Shown piece by piece: positions 53,819 to 63,145 of a stretch of 64,000 nt of DNA. The translations under genes were made by a program, and so were the position numbers. The DNA comes from Mesorhizobium japonicum MAFF 303099. Its GTDB lineage: Bacteria > Pseudomonadota > Alphaproteobacteria > Rhizobiales > Rhizobiaceae. The notes beneath the pieces were generated by a model. That model ran no database searches. It worked only from the letters and a program-made list of their open reading frames with translations, and was not told the origin of the DNA. Within the stretch, counting starts at the first letter, position 1, and the number at the start of each line of letters is the position of its first letter. The stretch spans positions 5,798,001 to 5,862,000 of the forward strand of contig NC_002678.2 of assembly GCF_000009625.1 (NCBI RefSeq), in the 5' to 3' direction.

Positions 53819-54958
53819 CTACTTCGCGGGAAGGCGTGGATTTTCCGGCGCGGCGCCAAGCTCCGACCGTGCCAGGCGCCTTGGCCTGCTCCATTCGCCC
53901 CGCGCTTTTTCCGACAGGACCAATCCATGGCCCGGCCGATCGGGCGCATAGGCGTAGCCGTCCCGGATTTCGATAGGCTGTTCGACCAGATGATCGAAGT
54001 TCTGAAATGAATATTCCAGCCATTCGACCTCGGGAAGCGCAACCGCCATGTGCACGCCAGCCTCCAGGAACGTGTTGCCGATGCTGATTGGTATCCCGAG
54101 TTCGGCGGCCAGCCAGCCGATGCGCATGACATCCGTCACCTGGCCGTGGACATTCAGGATATCGGCCGCATGGGCTTCCAGGAGCAGCCGTTTGCCCTGG
54201 AGATCCAGATACTCGCCGCTGTTGATCTGGGTCCATGTGACGGCATGCCTGAGTGTTCTCAGCCCGTCATGGTCGTGACGCAGGATCGGATCCTCGACCC
54301 ACAGAAGATCGTGGCCGGCCTCGCGGATCGCCACCAATTTCGTCAGCGCCTCCTTCGAGGTCCAGGCCTCGTTCGGATCGATCATGACTTTGGACCCGGC
54401 CGGGACACAGGTCTTCAACAATTCCAGGCGCCGCAGATCGCGGTCGAAATCCCGGTGGCCGACCTTGATCTTGAAAGCCGAGTAGCCAATCGACGCTGCG
54501 TGGGAGAACAACGAGACGAAGGCATCGTCGTCGAGGTGAAAATCGAGGCCGCTGGCATAGGCTTTCACCCGGTTGCGGCGACTGCCGAGCAAGACATGTA
54601 GGGGCAGGCCAGCTTCTTTCGCTGCAAGATCCCAAAGCGCCACTTGAACCGCTTCGTGAAAGGGCAGGGAGTAAGCCCGTTGATTGCCGCCACGCGGGCG
54701 GTTCACGCGGTGAACCAGGGCGATCGCTCTGTTTCCCTTCAAGCTAGGCCAAACCTCATGTTCGAAAACGCTCTCGATCTCCTGTTGATCAGGCAGTGGA
54801 TTGAAGAGCGTCTGGATGAATCCCAGCCCCACTTCGCCACTTTCGGAAACGAGTTCCAGCGCAGCGACGTTGACATCGTCCGCCCGAACCTGACTGTCCC
54901 CGATTACCCGGTCGCGGGCGAACTGAAATCGGGTTATACGAAAATGCGAAAGGCTCAT
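53819..54958 (-). CDS. Mandelate racemase/muconate-lactonizing-type enolase-superfamily enzyme
   Basis: 379 aa. The K-x-K acid/base motif is K163/K165 (AFKIKVGHRD); metal ligands are D194 (MIDPNEAW), E222 (WVEDPI) and E249 (NSGEYLD); H271 (LNVHGQVTD) is the second base candidate. This is the MR-type active site of sugar-acid dehydratases, racemases and epimerases. ATG 54958 gives MSLSHFRITRF; the longer frame overlaps the divergent regulatory region. It is divergent from the GntR gene and shares the palindromic operator at 54990-55005. Confidence 0.86.
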   Translation of the reverse strand: MSLSHFRITRFQFARDRVIGDSQVRADDVNVAALELVSESGEVGLGFIQTLFNPLPDQQEIESVFEHEVWPSLKGNRAIALVHRVNRPRGGNQRAYSLPFHEAVQVALWDLAAKEAGLPLHVLLGSRRNRVKAYASGLDFHLDDDAFVSLFSHAASIGYSAFKIKVGHRDFDRDLRRLELLKTCVPAGSKVMIDPNEAWTSKEALTKLVAIREAGHDLLWVEDPILRHDHDGLRTLRHAVTWTQINSGEYLDLQGKRLLLEAHAADILNVHGQVTDVMRIGWLAAELGIPISIGNTFLEAGVHMAVALPEVEWLEYSFQNFDHLVEQPIEIRDGYAYAPDRPGHGLVLSEKARGEWSRPRRLARSELGAAPENPRLPAK

Positions 54959-54989
54959 CACAGGGGCTTTCTGATCGGTTACGATATCC

Positions 54990-55005
54990 AACTGATCTAT
55001 CAGAT
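54990..55005. promoter_or_regulatory. Palindromic operator, copy 1
   Basis: AACTGATCTATCAGAT, containing a near-perfect dyad CTGATC/tATCAG, lies in the 82-bp gap between the divergent enolase-superfamily and GntR genes. It is identical at 15 of 16 positions to the element at 55810-55825. FCD-type GntR proteins commonly bind such short dyads; autoregulation is predicted. Confidence 0.6.
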
Positions 55006-55040
55006 GGTATCTAACTACCGGACCAATGGAGGGGCCGCAA

Positions 55041-55727
55041 GTGGCGGGCAAAGCAAAAACTGACTCCTCTCCCCTCGTGGCGGCCGCCCGCATGAGCGAT
55101 ATCGCCTATGAACGGATCCTGGAGGGCTTGTTCGACCGACGCGTTCCGGCCGGGGCATTCATCTCGCAAAACGAGTTGTCCGCGATCGTCGACGTGCCTG
55201 TCGCCCCGCTTCGCGACGCCCTGCGTGTTCTTGAAGCGGAAGGGATCCTGACCATCCACCCGCGCTCCGGCATCCAGTTCGTCAGGCCCGGACTGGAGCT
55301 TACGCGTGCCACCTACCAGTTCCGTTCCATCGTTGAGCGCGCCGCGGTCCGTGTCTTTGCGGAACAGGGCGATGAAGCCGTCATGAATGCCTTGGAAATC
55401 CGGCATTCCAGGCTGCTTCGACGCGTCGAGCGCGATGGTCTCGGAAAGGAACAACTGGAGGAGATGGACGCGCTGGAGGGAGAGTTGCACGGCGCGGTCA
55501 TCGCCGCGCTGCGCAATCCCCTGATCGACAGCACCTACCGGCGCATGCACAATTATCTGCGTCTGCTGCGGCTCGACAGGAAGATCACGACGCCGATCAT
55601 GGTCCGGACACTCAAGGAGCATCTCGACATCCTCGAGGCTTGCGGCACAAGGAATGCCGACGCCGCCGAGGCAAAACTGCAGGCGCATTTCCAGGCGGCG
55701 ATGCAGCGAAGCCTGGGTCTCGTCTGA
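55041..55727 (+). CDS. GntR-family transcriptional regulator (FCD subfamily)
   Basis: 228 aa from GTG 55041, chosen because GGAGGGG ends 6 nt upstream; ATG 55026 is the in-frame alternative. wHTH region about 20-75 (AGAFISQNELSAIVDVPVAP, LRVLEAEGILTIHPRSGIQF), then the FCD helical domain (LEGELHGAVIAALRNPLIDS; LRLDRKITTPIMVRTLKEHL). The usual V-S-R-T-P-V-R-E is V-P-V-A-P-L-R-D here, an unusual recognition helix. It sits between its two predicted operators and should control the enolase-superfamily gene and the ABC operon. Confidence 0.87.
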   Translation: MAGKAKTDSSPLVAAARMSDIAYERILEGLFDRRVPAGAFISQNELSAIVDVPVAPLRDALRVLEAEGILTIHPRSGIQFVRPGLELTRATYQFRSIVERAAVRVFAEQGDEAVMNALEIRHSRLLRRVERDGLGKEQLEEMDALEGELHGAVIAALRNPLIDSTYRRMHNYLRLLRLDRKITTPIMVRTLKEHLDILEACGTRNADAAEAKLQAHFQAAMQRSLGLV

Positions 55728-55809
55728 CAGGTCAATGGTAATCCGTCGTTTTGCCCAGTTGCGCGCCGGTGCGGTTGCATGGCGTGGGAAAGGATGCTAC
55801 CCAAACTTC

Positions 55810-55825
55810 AACTGATCGATCAGAT
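55810..55825. promoter_or_regulatory. Palindromic operator, copy 2
   Basis: AACTGATCGATCAGAT contains the perfect 12-bp palindrome CTGATCGATCAG and lies 30-45 bp upstream of the binding-protein ATG, overlapping the expected promoter. An extra half-site ATCTGAT follows at 55831-55837. Same sequence family as copy 1. Confidence 0.62.
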
Positions 55826-55854
55826 TGATGATCTGATATCTTGGAGGAGATCGC

Positions 55855-57093
55855 ATGCAGTTGAACAAGAGGCAGTTTCTCATGGGTTCGGCGGCCCTGG
55901 CGATGGCAGGGCATATTCGCGGTGCCCGCGCGGCGAGTGCCATCAGTTACTGGCACCATTTCACCAGCCAGTCGGAAATGGCCAGCCTGCTGAAGATCAT
56001 CGGATTGTTTCAGGCGGCGAATGCCGATGTGGTGGTGACGCAGGAGAACATCCCGAACTCCGAATATATGGCGAAGGTCTCTTCGGCCGTGCTGGCCGGT
56101 GGCCGTCCGGATACCGCCATGGTGATCGCCGAGCGTTTCGCTGATCTTACCGCGATGGAGGGGTTGATCGATCTTACCGATCGGGTGAACGGGTGGAAGG
56201 GCAAGGCCAATTTCCCCGAGAATCGCTGGACCGGGCTTTCCAGCAACGGCGCGATCTATGCGGTTCCCGCCTTCGCCTTCGTCGATTGGATGTACTACCG
56301 CGCAGACTATTTCGAGGAGGCCGGGCTGGCCGGGCCGCCCCGGAATTTCGACGAATTCCTGAGCGCCTGCCGCAAGCTGACCGATCCGTCGAAGGGTAGA
56401 TATGCCTTCGGCATGCGCGCCGGCGCCGGCGGTTTCAAATATGTTATCGATGTCATGGAGGCGTTCGGCTCGCCGATCGTCAAGGATGGGCAGCCAGCCA
56501 TCGACAGGGCCGCGGCGATCGAGGCCATAACATTCTATTCCGATCTCTTCCTGAAGGAAAAGGTCGTGCCGCCGAGCGCGCCCAACGACAGTTACCGCCA
56601 GATCATGGAGGGCTTCCGCACCGGGCAGACGGCAATGGTGTGGCACCACACCGGTTCGCTGAATGAAATCTCGGCCGCCATGAAGCAGGGCAAACAGTTC
56701 TCGACCGCACCCATGCCGGCCGGTCCGAAGGCGCATGTCGCTCGCGTTGCCTACGCCGGCAATGGCATCATGAAGGAAGACAATATAGAGGCCGCCTGGC
56801 GCTGGGTGAGTTTCTGGGGCCAGACCGATGCTGCCCTGACCTTGCTCGAAGGCACGGGCTATTTCCCGGCCTCCGCCGCTGCCCTGCAAGATCCGCGGAT
56901 CACCGGCAATCCAATCTATCACGCGGCGGTCGAAACGCTGGAGTTCGGACGTCTGCCGAACAATTTCGTGGGCGCGGCGGGCTGGTCCGAAAATGTCGTC
57001 AACCCCGCTTTCCAAGCGGTGCTCACTGGCCAGTCGACACCGGAGCAGGCCGTGGACCGTATGATCCAGGGCCTCGAGGCCGCCCTTCGCTGA
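55855..57093 (+). CDS. Carbohydrate ABC transporter substrate-binding protein (SBP_bac_1 family)
   Basis: 412 aa. The N-terminus has KRQFLMGSAALAMAGHIRGA, a hydrophobic signal with a KR pair (possible Tat-like or Sec export). The body has the type II fold pattern: ISYWHHFTSQSEMASLLKII, VVTQENIPNSEYMAKVSSAV, RPDTAMVIAERFADLTAMEG, as in UgpB/MalE-like proteins. A strong GGAGGAG site precedes the ATG. First gene of the transporter operon under the GntR operator. Confidence 0.9.
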   Translation: MQLNKRQFLMGSAALAMAGHIRGARAASAISYWHHFTSQSEMASLLKIIGLFQAANADVVVTQENIPNSEYMAKVSSAVLAGGRPDTAMVIAERFADLTAMEGLIDLTDRVNGWKGKANFPENRWTGLSSNGAIYAVPAFAFVDWMYYRADYFEEAGLAGPPRNFDEFLSACRKLTDPSKGRYAFGMRAGAGGFKYVIDVMEAFGSPIVKDGQPAIDRAAAIEAITFYSDLFLKEKVVPPSAPNDSYRQIMEGFRTGQTAMVWHHTGSLNEISAAMKQGKQFSTAPMPAGPKAHVARVAYAGNGIMKEDNIEAAWRWVSFWGQTDAALTLLEGTGYFPASAAALQDPRITGNPIYHAAVETLEFGRLPNNFVGAAGWSENVVNPAFQAVLTGQSTPEQAVDRMIQGLEAALR

Positions 57094-57149
57094 TACATCC
57101 CTGCCCGGCCTCCTCCGGCCTGCGGCCATGCTTTGAACGCAACGGGACG

Positions 57150-58103
57150 ATGCTTTCGCATCGCGGATCCATGACACCAAGCTCGAGCGGATATCGGCCC
57201 TTGCGGGCTCTCGGCGAACTGTCCGAGACCCGCTATTGGATGTATTTGCTGCTCCTTCCCAGCCTCGTCATGATCCTCCTGGTGATCGCCTATCCGACGC
57301 TTTACGGCATGGCCATCAGTTTTCGCGAGATGCGTCTGACGCGTCCCGGGCTGGGTGGCTGGGTCGGCTTCAAACATTATGCGGCAATGTGGTCCGACCC
57401 TGTCTTCTGGATCGCCCTGAAGAACACGGTCGTGTGGGTCACCGCGGCCGTCGTGCTGGAACTGGCGCTCGGCCTTCTCGCCGCGACAGCCCTCAACAGG
57501 GATTTGCCGGGCACGAAGATCTTTGCCGTGCTGATCCTGCTTCCCTATTTCCTGCCCAACGTCGTGGCGGGTCATATGTGGGCCCTGCTGCTCGATCCGA
57601 GGCTTGGGGTCATCAACGATCTTCTCGTCCGCGCGGGCGTCCTGCAGACCTACAAGGCATGGTTCGCGGATCCCAATACCGCGCTTGCGGCGACCGTCCT
57701 TGTCGAGGCGTGGCACGGATTTCCATTCTTCGCGCTGCTGTTGCTCGCCGGCCTGAAGAGTATTCCCGAAGATCTCTACAAGGCAGCGGCGGTCGACGGC
57801 GCGGGCGTCTCGGCGCAGCTCAGGCTGATCACCTTGCCGATGCTCAAGACCGTGATAGCGGCTGCGGTGATCCTGCGCGTCATCGGTCTGGTCAATTCGC
57901 CCGATCTGCTCCTCATTCTCACCGGCGGCGGACCAGGAGATGCCACGCAGGTCCTGTCGCTATACGCCTTCCAGACCGCCTACAAGGAATTCAATTTCGG
58001 CTACGCATCCGCCCTGTCGGTGGTGATGTTCGTGATCCTGATGATCTTCGCGACGGCATATATCCGCCTGTCCAGGATCACCAAGGGAGACGGCGATGAT
58101 TGA
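57150..58103 (+). CDS. Carbohydrate ABC transporter permease, UgpA/MalF type
   Basis: 317 aa with six hydrophobic segments. The coupling EAA motif lies in IPEDLYKAAAVDGAGVSAQL followed by ITLPMLK, diagnostic for MalF-type permeases. Start ATG 57150; ATG 57171 is an alternative that removes seven residues. It overlaps the next permease gene by 8 bp. Confidence 0.88.
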   Translation: MLSHRGSMTPSSSGYRPLRALGELSETRYWMYLLLLPSLVMILLVIAYPTLYGMAISFREMRLTRPGLGGWVGFKHYAAMWSDPVFWIALKNTVVWVTAAVVLELALGLLAATALNRDLPGTKIFAVLILLPYFLPNVVAGHMWALLLDPRLGVINDLLVRAGVLQTYKAWFADPNTALAATVLVEAWHGFPFFALLLLAGLKSIPEDLYKAAAVDGAGVSAQLRLITLPMLKTVIAAAVILRVIGLVNSPDLLLILTGGGPGDATQVLSLYAFQTAYKEFNFGYASALSVVMFVILMIFATAYIRLSRITKGDGDD

Positions 58104-58941
58104 AAGCAAGCGCCGCCGGCGGGTGATAGCCAACATCGCCACCTACTTCGTCCTCGCGACCCTGTCGATGTTCTGCATCGGTCCGATGATCTGGATGTTT
58201 CTGACATCGCTCAAATATGAGGCCGACATCGTCACCCAGACCATGCAGTACATACCGAGACGCGTCACCTTCGATAATTATGTGGCGATCTGGACGCAGT
58301 CCGGCTTTCCGCGGCTGATCGCCAACAGCTTGGTCGTCACCTTCCTGACGGTGACGATCTGCGTCGCCACGGGTACGCTTGCCGCCTATGCATTTTCACG
58401 CTTCGCATTTCGCGGCCGAACGCAGCTCATGCTCGGTTATCTCATCGTGCGCATGTTCCCCGCGGTGATGATGATCATTCCCCTTTATGTCGTCATGCGC
58501 GGCGTCGGTCTCGTCGACAGCCGTTTCGGACTTGCGCTTGCCTATACGAGTTTCCTTTTGCCGCTATTCGTGTGGATGCTCAAAGGTTTCTTTGATTCCG
58601 CACCCAAGGAACTCGAGAGCGCGGCACGCATCGACGGCTCGACAAGGCTTGGCGCCATGGTCCGTATCGTCATGCCGCTCGCGCGCAACGGCCTGGTGGC
58701 AAGTTCGGTGTTCATTGCCATCGCAGCCTGGAACGAGTTCCTGTTCGCCCTGATGCTGACGACAGGGCAGGGATCCCGCACGTGGCCCGTGGGCCTGCAG
58801 TTGATGGTCGGCGAATTCCAGCTTCCATGGGGTGTCCTGGCGGCAGGCGGCATTCTTAGCATCCTGCCTGTCATCGTCCTCTTCGCCATCGTCCAGCGAA
58901 CCATGGTTCAGGGTCTCACTGCGGGCGCCATCAAAGGTTAG
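58096..58941 (+). CDS. Carbohydrate ABC transporter permease, UgpE/MalG type
   Basis: 281 aa, six membrane segments. EAA motif in PKELESAARIDGSTRLGAMV followed by RIVMPLARNGL. The N-terminus MIESKRRRRVIANIATYFVL is strongly basic before the first helix, as usual. Overlaps the MalF-type gene by 8 bp and precedes the ATPase by 10 bp. Confidence 0.9.
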   Translation: MIESKRRRRVIANIATYFVLATLSMFCIGPMIWMFLTSLKYEADIVTQTMQYIPRRVTFDNYVAIWTQSGFPRLIANSLVVTFLTVTICVATGTLAAYAFSRFAFRGRTQLMLGYLIVRMFPAVMMIIPLYVVMRGVGLVDSRFGLALAYTSFLLPLFVWMLKGFFDSAPKELESAARIDGSTRLGAMVRIVMPLARNGLVASSVFIAIAAWNEFLFALMLTTGQGSRTWPVGLQLMVGEFQLPWGVLAAGGILSILPVIVLFAIVQRTMVQGLTAGAIKG

Positions 58942-58951
58942 GAGTATTCGC

Positions 58952-60031
58952 ATGGCGACACTTTCCATCAAGGATGTGCGCAAGTCCTATGGCTCCGTGC
59001 AGGTCCTTCACGGGGTCGATATCGAGCTCGAGGACGGAGGCTTTCTGGTTCTGCTCGGGCCGTCGGGATGCGGCAAGTCGACCCTGCTCAACATAATTGC
59101 GGGCCTCGACGACACGTCGGGCGGCGACATCCTGATCGGCGGACGCTCGGTCGTGGATCTCGCGCCCAAGGACCGCAATATCGCGATGGTGTTCCAGTCC
59201 TACGCACTTTACCCCACCATGTCCGTGGAGCGAAATATCGGCTTCGGATTGGAAATGCGTGGCGTGGACGCCGACCAGCGTAAGCGTGCCGTCGACGATG
59301 CCGCGCGGCTGCTGCAGATTTCGCATCTGCTTGACCGACGCCCCGCCAATCTTTCGGGAGGACAGCGGCAGCGCGTCGCGATGGGGCGCGCGATCGTGCG
59401 CGACCCGGAGCTGTTCCTCTTTGACGAGCCGCTTTCCAATCTCGATGCAAAGCTTCGTGTGGAAATGCGCACGGAGATCAAGCGCCTGCACGAGCGTCTC
59501 GGCACCAGCATCGTCTATGTGACGCACGATCAGATCGAGGCGATGACGCTGGCCACCAAGGTGGCGGTGATGAAGGGCGGCCACATCCAACAGTTTGCCG
59601 ATCCTCGCACCATCTATGAACGGCCCGCCAACGTGTTCGTCGCAAGTTTCATCGGATCGCCCGCAATGAACTTCCTGCCCGGGCGCCTGGTCTCGGACGC
59701 AACTGGCGTGCGTTTCGCAGCGAGCGGCGTGTCGGTCGCATTGCAGGCCGGCAAGCGGACGGTTGATTCCGAGCGCCCGGTGATCCTGGGTATAAGGCCT
59801 GAAGAACTGAAGGTGGCCGGGCGCGATGAAGCGTCGGTCACCGGGGTGATCGACGTCGTGGAGCCTACAGGGCCTGAAACCATGGTGACGGTACAGGTTG
59901 GCGACCAGTCGATCATCGCCCGCCTGCCGCCGAGGTTTGCAGGCCGGCGAAACGAGCCGATATTCCTCGCCGTCGATCCGGCCAGCGTCAACCTGTTCGA
60001 CCCCGGCAGCGAGCACCGCATCGATATCTAG
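58952..60031 (+). CDS. ABC transporter ATP-binding protein, UgpC/MalK type
   Basis: 359 aa. Walker A GPSGCGKS at 36-43, signature [15 protein letters not shown], Walker [17 protein letters not shown] and switch His in [12 protein letters not shown]. The C-terminal TOBE/MalK-type regulatory domain starts near 240 ([13 protein letters not shown]) and has [12 protein letters not shown] 58952 follows GGAG; the long upstream frame lies in the permease. Complete ATPase for the preceding permeases. Confidence 0.92.
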   Translation: MATLSIKDVRKSYGSVQVLHGVDIELEDGGFLVLLGPSGCGKSTLLNIIAGLDDTSGGDILIGGRSVVDLAPKDRNIAMVFQSYALYPTMSVERNIGFGLEMRGVDADQRKRAVDDAARLLQISHLLDRRPANLSGGQRQRVAMGRAIVRDPELFLFDEPLSNLDAKLRVEMRTEIKRLHERLGTSIVYVTHDQIEAMTLATKVAVMKGGHIQQFADPRTIYERPANVFVASFIGSPAMNFLPGRLVSDATGVRFAASGVSVALQAGKRTVDSERPVILGIRPEELKVAGRDEASVTGVIDVVEPTGPETMVTVQVGDQSIIARLPPRFAGRRNEPIFLAVDPASVNLFDPGSEHRIDI

Positions 60032-60049
60032 GGGATGGACGCCAAGGCG

Positions 60050-60253
60050 CTTCTGGCGCAACGCGGTTTCGGTCATCGGCCAATGCATAGCCGAAGCCGG
60101 CATCGATGCCGGCGAGATCGTCGCCATCGGCTGCAGCGGCTATGGGCGGCGGTTGCCGAGGCTTACGCGGGAGGGTATCGCCTGTATGGCGAGATCAACC
60201 AGGCGATGATTCCTATGTGGGGGCGCATCGCCGCACGGCAGGCACGCACGTGA
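60050..60253 (+). pseudogene. FGGY carbohydrate kinase relic (both ends kept, centre deleted)
   Basis: One frame reads FWRNAVSVIGQCIAEAGIDA then GEIVAIGCSGYG, the first ATPase-domain segment of L-xylulose/polyol-type FGGY kinases. Immediately after, a different frame reads AEAYAGGYRLYGEINQAMIP then MW, resembling the helical C-terminus of the same family, and stops at 60253. About 400 residues between are missing. Its stop still overlaps the GMC gene start (GTGA), so it was a coupled cistron of this operon. Confidence 0.62.
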
Positions 60254-61863
60254 GCGAAACTTCCCCTTTCGGCGATTACGACTACGTCATCGTCGGTGCC
60301 GGCTCCGCCGGCTGCGTGCTCGCCAACCGGCTCTCGGCCGATCCGCGCAACCGGGTGCTGCTCCTCGAAGCCGGCGGCAGCGACCGCTATCACTGGGTCG
60401 ATATCCCGATCGGCTACCTCTTCTGCATGGGCAATCCGCGCACCGACTGGATGATGAAGACCGAGCCGGAAGCCGGTCTCAACGGACGCAGCCTCAACTA
60501 TCCGCGTGGCAAGGTGCTTGGCGGCTGTTCGTCGGTCAACGGCATGATCTACATGCGCGGCCAGGCAGCCGACTATGACGGCTGGCGACAGGCCGGCAAT
60601 GTCGGCTGGAGCTGGGACGATGTGCTGCCGTATTTCCGCAAGTCGGAAGACTATCACGGTGGCAAGAGCGCCATGCACGGCAGCGGCGGCGAGTGGCGGG
60701 TCGAACGCCAGCGCCTGTCCTGGCCGATCCTCGACGCGTTCCGGGACGCCGCCGAGGAACTCGGCATTCCCCGCACAGGGGATTTCAACACCGGCACCAA
60801 TGAAGGCTCGGGCTATTTCGAGGTCAACCAGCGGCTGGGCGTGCGCTGGAACACATCGAAGGCGTTTTTGCGCGGCATTGCGGCGCGTCAGAATCTCCGC
60901 GTGGTGACGGGGGCAGAGACGGAACGGCTCGAATTCGACGGCCGGCGCGTCACCGGACTCCTCTTTCGCCAGGGCGACCGCCTGCACAGGGTCAGCGCCG
61001 GACAGACGATCCTTGCGGCCGGTGCCATCAACTCGCCGAAGATCCTCGAACTGTCGGGGGTGGGGCGACCCGACCTGCTTTCGAGCATTGGCGTGGATGT
61101 TCGACACGCCTTGCCCGGCGTTGGCGAAAACCTGCAGGACCATCTGCAGATACGCACGGTTTTCAAGGTCGCCAATGCCGCGACGCTCAACGAGCGCTAT
61201 CACAATCTGATCAGCCGCGCGGCGATGGGTGTGGAATACGCGCTCAAACGCAGCGGGCCGCTGTCAATGGCGCCGAGCCAGCTCGGCATCTTCGCCAGAA
61301 GCGATGCTCGGCTGGCAACACCTGATCTGGAATACCACGTGCAACCGCTGAGCACCGACCGTCTGGGCGAGCCGCTGCATCGCTTTCCCGCGGTCACCGT
61401 GTCGGTCTGCAATCTGCGCCCGGAAAGTCGGGGCACCGTGCATATGGCATCGTCCGATCCGCGCGAGGCGACGAAGATCCGGCCGAACTATCTCTCCACC
61501 GCGGGAGACCGCAGCGTCGCGGTCGCATCGCTGCGCCATGTCCGCAGCCTGATGAAGGCGCGGGCCGTGGCGCGCTTTGCGCCCGAAGAGATGCTGCCCG
61601 GCACGCAGTATGACAGCGACGAAGACCTCATCCGCAAGGCCGGCGATATCGGCACGACGATCTTCCACCCCGTCGGCACCTGCAAGATGGGTTCGGACTC
61701 GATGGCGGTGGTCGACGACCGGCTACGCGTTCACGGGCTTGCCGGACTGCGCGTGGTCGATGCCTCGATCATGCCGACAATCGTCTCGGGCAACACCAAC
61801 TCTCCGGTCGTCATGATCGCCGAGAAGGCAGCGGAGATGATCCTGCTTGATCCGCGCCGATAA
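60250..61863 (+). CDS. GMC-family FAD oxidoreductase (choline/alcohol dehydrogenase-like)
   Basis: 537 aa from GTG 60250, which overlaps the kinase relic stop as GTGA and gives the family N-terminus. FAD motif YVIVGAGSAGCVLANRL (GAGSAG at 16-21), GMC signature 1 PRGKVLGGCSSVNGMIYMRG, signature 2 GAINSPKILELSGVG, and the active site IFHPVGTCKMG with GNTNSPVVMIAEKAA. It oxidises an alcohol or sugar alcohol to aldehyde/ketone, probably the cargo of the upstream transporter, passing electrons to an unknown acceptor. Confidence 0.9.
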   Translation: MSETSPFGDYDYVIVGAGSAGCVLANRLSADPRNRVLLLEAGGSDRYHWVDIPIGYLFCMGNPRTDWMMKTEPEAGLNGRSLNYPRGKVLGGCSSVNGMIYMRGQAADYDGWRQAGNVGWSWDDVLPYFRKSEDYHGGKSAMHGSGGEWRVERQRLSWPILDAFRDAAEELGIPRTGDFNTGTNEGSGYFEVNQRLGVRWNTSKAFLRGIAARQNLRVVTGAETERLEFDGRRVTGLLFRQGDRLHRVSAGQTILAAGAINSPKILELSGVGRPDLLSSIGVDVRHALPGVGENLQDHLQIRTVFKVANAATLNERYHNLISRAAMGVEYALKRSGPLSMAPSQLGIFARSDARLATPDLEYHVQPLSTDRLGEPLHRFPAVTVSVCNLRPESRGTVHMASSDPREATKIRPNYLSTAGDRSVAVASLRHVRSLMKARAVARFAPEEMLPGTQYDSDEDLIRKAGDIGTTIFHPVGTCKMGSDSMAVVDDRLRVHGLAGLRVVDASIMPTIVSGNTNSPVVMIAEKAAEMILLDPRR

Positions 61864-62081
61864 TGTCGTGGCGATATGGGGCGTCGTCGGATGCCGAAGC
61901 CCCCGCCATCGTTTCGCGCGCGAGCTGGACGATCACGATATCGGTGATGCACGGCCGTTCCGGCGGGAAGTGACGGCCCTGGCGGCGAAATAGGCCGGCT
62001 CGGGAATCATGGTCCAATCCATCAGGGTTGCCGCGGTCCTGGCCCGTGCCGTAGACAGGCGGCCGTGAAGGGCGTTTGCCG

Positions 62082-62972
62082 ATGGCGGAGCAGAAGAACA
62101 TGTCGGATCTGATGAAGACCATCTCCTCGGCCAGGTCGCATGGCGGCGTGCAGGGCGTCTACTCTCACGCGTCGGATGCCTGCGCCTGTGACATGGTTTT
62201 CGCCGTCTTCGTGCCGCCGCAGGCCCGTGAGAAACCTTGCCCGGTCGTCTGGTACCTCTCCGGCCTCACCTGCACACATGCCAATGTCATGGACAAGGGT
62301 GAGTACAGGCGCATGGCCGCGGAGCTTGGCCTGATCGTCGTCTGTCCCGACACCAGCCCGCGCGGCGGCGATATTCCCGACGAGAAGGACAATTGGCAGT
62401 TCGGCAGCGGCGCCGGCTTCTACCTCGACGCCACGCAAGCGCCTTACGCCACGAACTACCGCATGTATTCCTATGTCACCGAGGAATTGCCGGCGTTGAT
62501 CGCCAAGGTATTTCCGGCCGATATGACGCGCCAGGCGATCTTCGGTCACTCGATGGGCGGGCATGGTGCGCTGACGATCGCGCTCAAAAATCCCGAGCGC
62601 TTCAAAAGCTGCTCGGCCTTCGCGCCGATCGTGCAGCCGAGCACCGCTGGCTGGTCACGGCCGGCCCTCGAAAAGTACCTTGGCGCGGACGAGGCATCGT
62701 GGCGGAGCTACGATGCCACCTTGCTGATCGAGGATGGCCACCGTTTCCCCGAGCTTTTCGTCGACCAGGGAACGTCGGACGGCTTTCTCAGGGACGGGCT
62801 GAGGCCCTGGCTGCTGGAAGCAGCCTGCACCAGGGCCGGCATTGCGCTGACCCTGCGCATGCAGGATGGCTACGACCACTCGTATTTCTTCATCTCGACA
62901 TTCATGGACGACCATCTGAGATGGCACGCCGAAAGATTGTCCGGCCCGGTTCGTGGCACCGGGTCACGCTGA
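62082..62972 (+). CDS. fghA: S-formylglutathione hydrolase
   Basis: 296 aa. Family segments HGGVQGVYSHAS, WYLSGLTCTHANVMDKGEYR (including the conserved Cys) and the nucleophile S157 in FGHSMGGHGAL; Asp lies in VDQGTSDGF and His in GYDHSYFFISTF. It converts S-formylglutathione to formate and glutathione, the last step of glutathione-dependent formaldehyde oxidation. ATG 62082 or 62100 may be the start. The partner S-(hydroxymethyl)glutathione dehydrogenase is not next to it. The upstream GMC operon ends 218 bp before. Confidence 0.9.
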   Translation: MAEQKNMSDLMKTISSARSHGGVQGVYSHASDACACDMVFAVFVPPQAREKPCPVVWYLSGLTCTHANVMDKGEYRRMAAELGLIVVCPDTSPRGGDIPDEKDNWQFGSGAGFYLDATQAPYATNYRMYSYVTEELPALIAKVFPADMTRQAIFGHSMGGHGALTIALKNPERFKSCSAFAPIVQPSTAGWSRPALEKYLGADEASWRSYDATLLIEDGHRFPELFVDQGTSDGFLRDGLRPWLLEAACTRAGIALTLRMQDGYDHSYFFISTFMDDHLRWHAERLSGPVRGTGSR

Positions 62973-62996
62973 AGCAACGGCATATCCCCCAGCGGG

Positions 62997-63145
62997 CTAA
63001 TCCCGCAACAGGTCGAACATCAGCTTGAAGAAGCGGTCGGCATCGACTTCGTGAGCGATGCGCGCATTGTCCATCTCGCCGCGCTCGCCCCAGAAATCGG
63101 CAACCGTCGCGCCGAAAGCATAGGTGCCGGACAGATCGACGCCGA
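62997..63145 (-). pseudogene. Inosine-uridine nucleoside hydrolase, C-terminal fragment
   Basis: The last about 49 codons ([20 protein letters not shown], then [26 protein letters not shown]) match the C-terminal end of IUNH proteins, where G-x-T-V-x-D and N-x-x-V-x-x-E-V-D close the domain. Catalytic N-terminal D-x-D-x-x-x-D-D is absent because the gene is cut near 63145, where an SDR fragment in the opposite orientation begins. Confidence 0.5.
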
